This document shows positions 1-3,929 of a stretch of 5,120 nt of DNA, piece by piece. Under the pieces are notes generated by a model, which was not told the DNA's origin, made no database searches, and was given only the letters and a program-made list of their open reading frames with translations. A program made the position numbers and the translations under genes. How positions within the stretch are numbered: position 1 is the first letter of the stretch; each line of letters begins with the position of its first letter. Origin of the DNA: JALHUF01 sp050014795 (GTDB lineage: Bacteria > Acidobacteriota > Terriglobia > UBA7540); NCBI GenBank assembly GCA_050014795.1, contig JBEKCQ010000204.1, positions 1 through 5,120 of the forward strand, read 5' to 3'.

Positions 1-224
1 TCCCGTCGTTGTGGTTGGCCGCCGGCTACATCCTGATTTTCGGCGTGGGCTCCATCGGCGGCATGACCGTGATGAGCCTGCTGATGAGTGTGCCGCTCGC
101 GCTCGCGGCGCAGCGCCTGAAGCTGGTGGAGCGCCTGATTCGCCTCGCCGCCGGGCTGTTCAGCCTGGTCTTCGGTCTGTATCTCATCTGGGAAGTGGGT
201 TTTATTCAGTCGCTGCTCGGCTGA
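1..224 (+). CDS. C-terminal fragment of a UreH/nickel-transporter-like integral membrane protein
   Basis: The reading frame is open from the left edge, so the start lies outside the window; about 73 residues are visible up to a TGA stop at 222-224. The visible part is strongly hydrophobic. One membrane segment lies in the stretch LWLAAGYILIFGVGSIGGM and runs into a hydrophobic MSLLMSVPLALAA segment. A short basic loop (QRLKLVERLIR) follows, then a last membrane segment ending in a short tail. The G-x-GSIGGM element followed by a final 'AAGLFSLVFGLYL' helix resembles the C-terminus of the UreH/high-affinity nickel transporter or TauE-like families common in Acidobacteriota; this is family recall, not a search result. 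If correct, it would move a small inorganic ion across the inner membrane. The composition is GC-rich (about 65% in samples), unlike the genes to its right. Membrane location is confident, substrate is not. Confidence 0.55.
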   Translation, partial: PSLWLAAGYILIFGVGSIGGMTVMSLLMSVPLALAAQRLKLVERLIRLAAGLFSLVFGLYLIWEVGFIQSLLG

Positions 225-227
225 GGG

Positions 228-254
228 CCGTCCCGCCGGCGCCCCGCCGGACGG
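228..254 (+). terminator. GC-rich hairpin just after the first gene, possible terminator
   Basis: A perfect 6-bp inverted repeat, CCGTCC (228-233) with GGACGG (249-254), flanks a 15-base G+C-rich loop that could pair further within itself (CCGGCG with CGCCGG). It begins 3 bp after the stop codon of the membrane protein. No T-run follows, so it is not a textbook intrinsic terminator. It may stabilise the 3' end or end transcription in a GC-rich genome. Confidence 0.35.
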
Positions 255-290
255 GTGAGGGTCGCGGCCTCTGCGCCGCCCGCGAGAGAC

Positions 291-296
291 GGAGGA
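291..296 (+). promoter_or_regulatory. Ribosome binding site that sets the start of the small + strand gene
   Basis: GGAGGA is a strong Shine-Dalgarno match ending about 9-10 bases before the ATG at 306. It argues for that ATG over the in-frame GTG at 255, which would add 17 residues encoded by GC-rich sequence with no comparable ribosome binding site. Confidence 0.7.
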
Positions 297-305
297 AACT
301 ACCAA

Positions 306-542
306 ATGAAATCTGGCGAAACAAGGCTTTATGCTGGGAAGCAGGGCCGGTCTTTGCTTGTCTGCATCGGCGTATGGGCCGTGCGAGATAAGAGCGGCAC
401 GACTCACATCCACCTAACAAGTCGCCGCCACTTCCACGTCACCGTTACAGACCGAGCGGGGCGGAAACGGTACCACCCAGCTCTATTCAAAGCTCTGAAG
501 GGACTGCTTGCTAAGAACGGGCGTTGGAAATTCGAGCAGTAG
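306..542 (+). CDS. Small basic protein of unknown function
   Basis: This 78-residue protein starts at an ATG preceded by a strong GGAGGA ribosome binding site and ends at TAG. I do not recognise the family. It is rich in Lys, Arg and His, including HIHLTSRRHFHVTV at about residues 34-47 and a basic C-terminal half (AGRKRYHPALFKALKGLLAK). A short beta-rich first half and a helix near residues 58-70 look likely. There is no signal peptide, membrane segment or Cys pair. Its base composition (about 50-55% G+C) resembles the minus-strand cassette rather than the GC-rich gene upstream, so it may belong to the same acquired segment. Its last 32 bp overlap, tail to tail, the end of the convergent Cys-rich gene. 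A nucleic-acid-binding role would fit the charge but is only a guess. Confidence 0.55.
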   Translation: MKSGETRLYAGKQGRSLLVCIGVWAVRDKSGTTHIHLTSRRHFHVTVTDRAGRKRYHPALFKALKGLLAKNGRWKFEQ

Positions 543-1809
543 CTGGATCCCTTGTATTGCAGCCCGCGCCCTCGCGGACGTCAGAATGCGATGTCTGCGC
601 CACCCGCGAATACTCGATGCTCATTTGTTCGGACGGCGGACACCAATGGGCTGCGATCCCATAATCGTCCACGGCAGTCGCTTGCTTTGCCGATGAGGGT
701 TGGTCCCCAAAGTCAAGCGGGTATTGTTTCAGCCTTGCCGCGTTTTGGGAAAGCGCCTTTGCGTACTCATCAATGTTTGACGCGAGGAGTTCGTCCAGCG
801 GCTCTCCGGGTGTAGTCAGGCTTATTTTCCAGCGGCCATCCTCGCGACTCAGCCGTCGCCGGTAAATCGTCTTCATGAAAGGATGGGAATCAACCACAGT
901 GAAACCAGTAAGGCCACTTAGCAACGGTAGGTGCCTTCTTCCCGCGACAGCGATTAGGTGGAGACCCCGCCCCAAAGCGTCCTCCAGACGACGCAGCTGG
1001 TCAATATGCCATTGTGCGACGGCCCTCGTAGCACCTCCAGTCTGAAATTCTTTCGCAACGATGCTGATGTGGGCGTGGTCACGCAGGAAGTCGCGCCAGA
1101 AATCCCAGTCTCCCTGGGTCACAGCGCTTAGGTGTGGAGCAACGTTGATGCCCGCACGCGAAAGCTCTTCTGCGCAGATCAGCGACCGCCTCCTGTTCGA
1201 GAGATGCTCAGTTCTTGGGACGTTAAGGGGGAAAGAAAAGTTGGGTGCAGTAACTAGGTCCGCTCGGATGGCGGCTAAATGCGCCGGCAGCCCGTCCAGA
1301 TGGGCATGCTCCCAATAACGTTCAAGTTCAGCGTCTTCACCCACGGAGATTAGTATTAGTCGCGTTGTCGCTCCAATTCGGAAAAACGACCGCAGAGCTT
1401 GAGCTGTCTCGAAGAATGTCACGTCCCCGACGCGCCTCCGAGTTACCTCAAACGTCGGGAGGGCGACCAGCGGCAAATCCAGGTCGCGGACACGCTGGAA
1501 CCCGTGTTGAATCATCGGCACATACACTGGCAAGGGGGAGTGAGGATTTTGCCTGATATCCCATTGACGACGCGAGTCTAAGCCCCCGCTGTCTCTTAGA
1601 ATGGCAATGAAATTCGAAGATCGCGGGCATGCGAGAGTGCAAGTGTCGGGGCTGCTACAACAGCAAGACATGCAATCAAACCCGTTGTAAATCCCCCCAC
1701 AATCAGTAAAGAACCCGCAGGTCTGACACCCCAGACCTAACGTTGCCGATGACCCCACCCTCGACATTGGTCCAATTGGCCCCAGGCGATCAACCAATTT
1801 AGTGGCCAT
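511..1809 (-). CDS. Cys-cluster protein with DUF4417-like, barrel-type body; last gene of the four-gene cassette
   Basis: This 432-residue protein starts at an ATG 7 bases after a GAGAGG ribosome binding site. Nine cysteines crowd into residues 28-61 (28, 31, 37, 46, 49, 50, 51, 57, 61), including CxxC at 28-31 and CMSCCC at 46-51, which suggests bound zinc or an Fe-S cluster. The body (about 90-350) alternates strand-like and helix-like segments as in a TIM barrel. The part TAPNFSF...NRRRSL...GINVAPHLS...DFWRDFL (about 187-242) resembles the DUF4417 pattern of a 'PDFS' motif, an Arg-rich helix, 'GI-x-VIP' and a following acidic segment. Later strand-like pieces are LHLIAVAGRRH (283-293) and FTVVDSHPFMK (303-313). 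A distant likeness to tRNA-guanine transglycosylase/DpdA barrels is possible but weak. Residues after about 365 look disordered and may be a recombined tail, since this end overlaps the convergent small gene. No reaction can be assigned. The gene overlaps the preceding one by 11 bp, implying translational coupling. Confidence 0.75.
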   Translation of the reverse strand: MATKLVDRLGPIGPMSRVGSSATLGLGCQTCGFFTDCGGIYNGFDCMSCCCSSPDTCTLACPRSSNFIAILRDSGGLDSRRQWDIRQNPHSPLPVYVPMIQHGFQRVRDLDLPLVALPTFEVTRRRVGDVTFFETAQALRSFFRIGATTRLILISVGEDAELERYWEHAHLDGLPAHLAAIRADLVTAPNFSFPLNVPRTEHLSNRRRSLICAEELSRAGINVAPHLSAVTQGDWDFWRDFLRDHAHISIVAKEFQTGGATRAVAQWHIDQLRRLEDALGRGLHLIAVAGRRHLPLLSGLTGFTVVDSHPFMKTIYRRRLSREDGRWKISLTTPGEPLDELLASNIDEYAKALSQNAARLKQYPLDFGDQPSSAKQATAVDDYGIAAHWCPPSEQMSIEYSRVAQTSHSDVREGAGCNTRDPATARISNARS

Positions 1810-2188
1810 TCGGGGACCTCTCTGCGATAGTCACCTCTAGCCGCGCAGAAAGGCTATCCATCGCGGTTACCTGAACTTTCAGTGTCCTGCATAAGCGCGG
1901 GTCGGCTTCGAACAGATTTTTCAAATCTCGTGCAGCGTCTCCATCGATTGAACCGATCACTCGGTTCTCGTACAGGACAGCTATCTTCGCTTGGGGACGA
2001 GGTTGGAATATCACCAGGTTGCACCCCACAGGAATTGAGTAGCAAGGATCAAGCAATTGGCACGGGTAGATGATTATCCCATCCTCGCCGCCTTCCAATA
2101 GAGATGGCCGGGCCAAGTATTCCTCCACCTTCTTCCGGAGTGATCGCCTCCAAGTTTTCTCGGTTCTTCTGATCCAGTCTTCCCCCAT
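1799..2188 (-). CDS. Small uncharacterised beta-rich protein, third gene of the cassette
   Basis: This 129-residue protein is not confidently recognised. Residues 1-30 are helical and basic (RRTEKTWRRSLRKKVEEYL). The rest alternates short strands (GIIIYP, NLVIFQP, KIAVLY, VIGSIDG, LKVQVTA, ARLEVTI) with one helix (DAARDLKNLFEAD). The pattern 'AVLYENRVIGSIDGDAARDL' followed by two strands faintly recalls HIRAN-like modules, which often recognise nucleic acid; this is a weak visual resemblance only. Three cysteines are present but form no obvious metal site. The start ATG is well supported: a GGAGGT ribosome binding site sits inside the last codons of the STAS gene, 5 bases upstream, and the two genes are separated by a single base. 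The 3' end overlaps the Cys-cluster gene by 11 bp. Such tight packing on both sides indicates that it is a working part of the cassette. Confidence 0.75.
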   Translation of the reverse strand: MGEDWIRRTEKTWRRSLRKKVEEYLARPSLLEGGEDGIIIYPCQLLDPCYSIPVGCNLVIFQPRPQAKIAVLYENRVIGSIDGDAARDLKNLFEADPRLCRTLKVQVTAMDSLSARLEVTIAERSPNGH

Positions 2189-2189
2189 G

Positions 2190-2762
2190 TCAAACCTCCA
2201 GATACGGAACTGCGTAGATATATTCCTTTCCGACCCTTTTCCTTGTAATGAGCCGAAGCTTGTGCAAAGCCACTAACCGGTTTATCCATGCGGTTTTGCC
2301 GACCTTGGCTTTTTTCCCGCCAGCAGAGTCAGCGTAAAGTCGTTTCGCAGAGATGCCCGACCGTCGGATCACTCGGTCCAGCGTTTGGGCATGGACAGAA
2401 TCCAACTTTCCGATCGGACGCGCCGAAAGAATGCGTCCATCCCTCATATTCTCGGCAAAAAATACCGCCAGCCCTTCTGTTTCGAGGACGAACTCCAGCT
2501 CATCTTTGCAGTTTTCGTTCAGGCCAAACAGAACGAAGTACTTTTCTAGCTCGGCCGCACTCAACATTCTCATCACCGGAACGAAGGCTGCGGCGAAATA
2601 GCTTGCCGTTGCCACCCGTACGTTCGACCAGTCCCATAAAATGGTTTCAGGCTCTAATGCGACAAAAGCGGCCTCGACAAACCTTGGGAAGTCGCTTCGG
2701 CCCCGCCCGCTTCCGATCAGCATATCTGAGTTGGTTATCTTGCCCACGTCGATGGTTCGCAT
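2190..2762 (-). CDS. STAS-like protein with C-terminal winged-helix-like segment
   Basis: This 190-residue protein starts at an ATG with GAGGAG about 4 bases upstream. Residues 1 to about 110 resemble the STAS-like (DUF4325-type) domain: a strand ILWDWSNV (41-48) is followed by RVATASYFAAAF (49-60), where STAS-like proteins carry the 'DFSGV...T-S-F' segment, then further strands and helices (YFVLFGLN, about 75-82). Thr52 and Ser54 lie where anti-anti-sigma factors such as SpoIIAA carry the phosphorylated Ser/Thr, although the classical D-S-S-G-L-G form is absent. Residues about 118-190 look like a winged helix: ISAKRLYADS, then KTAWINRLVALHKLRLITRKRVGKEYIYAV, with the typical recognition helix and wing. 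Known STAS anti-anti-sigma factors lack such a domain, so a direct DNA-binding output is inferred. The gene lies 76 bp after the GHKL ATPase gene, its likely partner, and 1 bp before the next gene. It may have its own promoter in that 76-bp gap. Confidence 0.75.
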   Translation of the reverse strand: MRTIDVGKITNSDMLIGSGRGRSDFPRFVEAAFVALEPETILWDWSNVRVATASYFAAAFVPVMRMLSAAELEKYFVLFGLNENCKDELEFVLETEGLAVFFAENMRDGRILSARPIGKLDSVHAQTLDRVIRRSGISAKRLYADSAGGKKAKVGKTAWINRLVALHKLRLITRKRVGKEYIYAVPYLEV

Positions 2763-2785
2763 GGCTCTCCTCGGACCTTCATTAC

Positions 2786-2805
2786 GTTCACCATGATGAA
2801 TGAAC
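2786..2805. promoter_or_regulatory. Inverted repeat over the predicted -10 box; possible operator
   Basis: Half-sites GTTCA (2786-2790) and TGAAC (2801-2805) form a perfect inverted repeat with a 10-bp spacer, so equivalent half-site bases are about 15 bp apart. The dyad spans the predicted -10 element of the STAS gene promoter. Direct and inverted TTCAT/ATGAA copies are nearby (2778-2782 and 2796-2800). The placement would suit repression by a DNA-binding protein; the winged-helix part of the neighbouring STAS protein is a natural candidate. Short dyads occur by chance, so this is tentative. Confidence 0.3.
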
Positions 2806-2821
2806 TTTGTGAATCTGTCAA
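2793..2821 (-). promoter_or_regulatory. Candidate internal promoter for the STAS gene and the two genes after it
   Basis: On the minus strand a perfect TTGACA -35 box (2821-2816) is followed, after 17 bp, by CATCAT (2798-2793), which matches TATAAT at four positions including the key A at position 2 and T at position 6. Transcription would start near 2786, giving a leader of about 24 nt that contains the GAGGAG ribosome binding site. It lies in the only sizeable gap of the cassette. It could let the STAS gene and downstream genes be expressed separately from the ATPase. Confidence 0.4.
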
Positions 2822-2838
2822 GAGGGAAATTTTATTCG

Positions 2839-3654
2839 TCAGTCGGCAATAGCGTCTAGGCCACATGAGACAGCTATTTGAACGCCGGGGAGAGGGGGAA
2901 GGTATCTCTGGAGTCTCCTGCGTTTTTCCGTTCGACGATCAAAGACGAGCACGGCTTCACTGCTCCTCAGTCGGGTAAACCCCCAGAGTTCCGCAACCGC
3001 TTGCAGGAGGCGCGAGAAACCGTAGCCCCGGTTTTGGTCGCGAAGCCGTGATACGCCCCGAAGAACAGCCTTTTGGAGCGCTTCCATCGAGGAGTTGAGG
3101 TAGCGATAGTTCGGGTTCCTTCGGATGCTCCGTAAGATGCCAATGCCGAGGTCCGCCACCCCAAAGTCCAGACGTCGGTGGGTGACTTCATAAGCCGCGA
3201 GCCCGGGAACGCAAGTTTCGCTATGTTCCCACACATTGTCGACCATTTCCCCCATCGCTCCAGTTAGTGCTCCCGAAAGTTGATCCGGAAAACTGTGTTG
3301 CTTAAGGTCTCTCTGCAAGCTGTGCAGGAACGCAGTCCACTGCCAATCTCGTGAATCTAACGGTAGGACCATGAGTCGCGTGCTACCCAGTTGTACGCCT
3401 GAGCCACGAGGGCAAGAAGGCCAGTTCAATCCCTTAAGTAGCCTCCACAGCCGGGACTGATTTGACCGGAGGCAGTCGGGTGTATTTGCGGATTTAGACA
3501 GATGCTGCTCGATGCAAAGCAATTCTATCGCCGCAGCCAAAGTAAGCTCACGGTCAGGGATTGGGGACTTCAACGCGCCGCCACGGTGACTGCTGACGAG
3601 CCTCCAATGAAAGCTGTCGATGAGGTCGATTTGTGTGTATGGGCTCGATGACAT
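2839..3654 (-). CDS. Stand-alone GHKL-type ATPase (anti-sigma-kinase-like), first gene of the cassette
   Basis: The gene encodes 271 residues from the ATG at 3654; an adjacent in-frame TTG at 3657 is an equally possible start, with a weak AAGG ribosome binding site 8 bases before the TTG. The C-terminal half carries the HATPase_c signatures: an N-box GEMVDNVWEHS at about 135-145 (Glu136, Asn140), a G1 box VADLGIGI at 166-173 (Asp168) and a G2 box NRGYGFSRL at 208-216. These residues bind ATP-Mg in histidine kinases, GyrB, MutL and the anti-sigma kinases RsbW/SpoIIAB. No phospho-acceptor His domain, sensor domain or membrane segment is visible, so an ordinary histidine kinase is unlikely. The N-terminal half (1-120) is unrecognised, with helical stretches and a strand STRLMVLPL. 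The following gene encodes a STAS-like protein, the usual partner and substrate of this kind of ATPase. A kinase or ATP-driven switch acting on that protein is inferred. Confidence 0.8.
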   Translation of the reverse strand: MSSSPYTQIDLIDSFHWRLVSSHRGGALKSPIPDRELTLAAAIELLCIEQHLSKSANTPDCLRSNQSRLWRLLKGLNWPSCPRGSGVQLGSTRLMVLPLDSRDWQWTAFLHSLQRDLKQHSFPDQLSGALTGAMGEMVDNVWEHSETCVPGLAAYEVTHRRLDFGVADLGIGILRSIRRNPNYRYLNSSMEALQKAVLRGVSRLRDQNRGYGFSRLLQAVAELWGFTRLRSSEAVLVFDRRTEKRRRLQRYLPPLPGVQIAVSCGLDAIAD

Positions 3655-3680
3655 CAACAGTTTCGCCTTACTGCTATCTA

Positions 3681-3686
3681 ATCATA
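3681..3686 (-). promoter_or_regulatory. Possible -10 box upstream of the ATPase gene
   Basis: TATGAT on the minus strand matches the TATAAT consensus at five of six positions and lies about 27 bp before the start of the ATPase gene. No good -35 box is seen at 16-18 bp (CACAGA at 17 bp is poor), so the promoter would be weak or activator-dependent. Confidence 0.3.
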
Positions 3687-3691
3687 ACCCT

Positions 3692-3717
3692 AATCCGGGC
3701 GATTCTGTGCCGGGATT
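3692..3717. promoter_or_regulatory. Near-perfect inverted repeat upstream of the cassette
   Basis: AATCCGGGC (3692-3700) and GCCGGGATT (3709-3717) are 9-base arms that pair with one mismatch around an 8-base loop. The repeat lies directly upstream of the possible -10 box of the ATPase gene, covering the -35 region. It could be an operator, or a stem ending transcription from the permease gene, though no T-run follows it on the minus strand. Confidence 0.35.
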
Positions 3718-3730
3718 CCAGCCCATAGCA

Positions 3731-3925
3731 GGTAGCGCAGAGTTGTTCTGCAACTCTGCGGCACTTTGGGTTTGGTATTCTTGAAGCAAGAGTTGTCGCC
3801 CGGGCTTGAGGCACAACTGGGGGGAGCAACCTAAAGAAAGAGCCGCAGAGTAATGTGCTACCGCGCATAACTCTGCGCTACCTTGCGGAAAGAACCGCGG
3901 ACCTACAAATCAGGTCCACGCTACC
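3731..3925. repeat. Palindromic REP/MITE-like intergenic element
   Basis: This 195-bp stretch begins with GGTAGCG (3731-3737) and ends with its complement CGCTACC (3919-3925). Inside are two related copies in opposite orientation. The left copy (3731-3762) starts GGTAGCGCAGAGTT and ends CTCTGCGGC. The right copy (3842-3882), read on the minus strand, starts with the same GGTAGCGCAGAGTT and also ends CTCTGCGGC, with a longer middle. The left copy alone forms a hairpin, GCAGAGTTG/CAACTCTGC around five bases. Further small stems are AGTTGT/ACAACT (3791-3796, 3812-3817), GCGG/CCGC (3885-3898) and GGACCT/AGGTCC (3899-3917). No target-site duplication is obvious and no transposase is encoded. It lies between two minus-strand genes, just after the permease stop, and may also stabilise or end that transcript. 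A REP-type element is the best guess; copies elsewhere in the genome cannot be seen from here. Confidence 0.55.
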
Positions 3926-3929
3926 CACT

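Noticed and set aside
11..391. A 126-codon plus-strand frame across the membrane-protein end and the small gene
   Set aside because: It is out of frame with the hydrophobic membrane segments, reads as Arg/Ala/Pro-rich sequence and crosses the hairpin and the ribosome binding site of the next gene.
552..1642. Several plus- and minus-strand open frames of 60-90 codons inside the Cys-cluster gene
   Set aside because: They are shadows of the 432-residue gene in other frames; none has a convincing ribosome binding site or family resemblance.
2288..2803. A 171-codon plus-strand open frame opposite the STAS gene
   Set aside because: Its product is Arg-, Ser- and Pro-rich low-complexity sequence, as expected of an antisense shadow, whereas the minus-strand frame gives recognisable domains, ribosome binding site and operon spacing.
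3731..3762. tRNA-like or small-RNA-like hairpin
   Set aside because: The stem is part of an inverted repeat that recurs in the same intergenic region; no cloverleaf arms or CCA-end pattern can be drawn.
3674..3868. A 64-codon minus-strand open frame in the intergenic region
   Set aside because: It lies almost wholly within the palindromic repeat element, has no ribosome binding site that I can see and its protein has no domain-like pattern.
3731..3925. CRISPR array
   Set aside because: The repeated units are two copies in opposite orientation with different inner lengths, not regularly spaced direct repeats.
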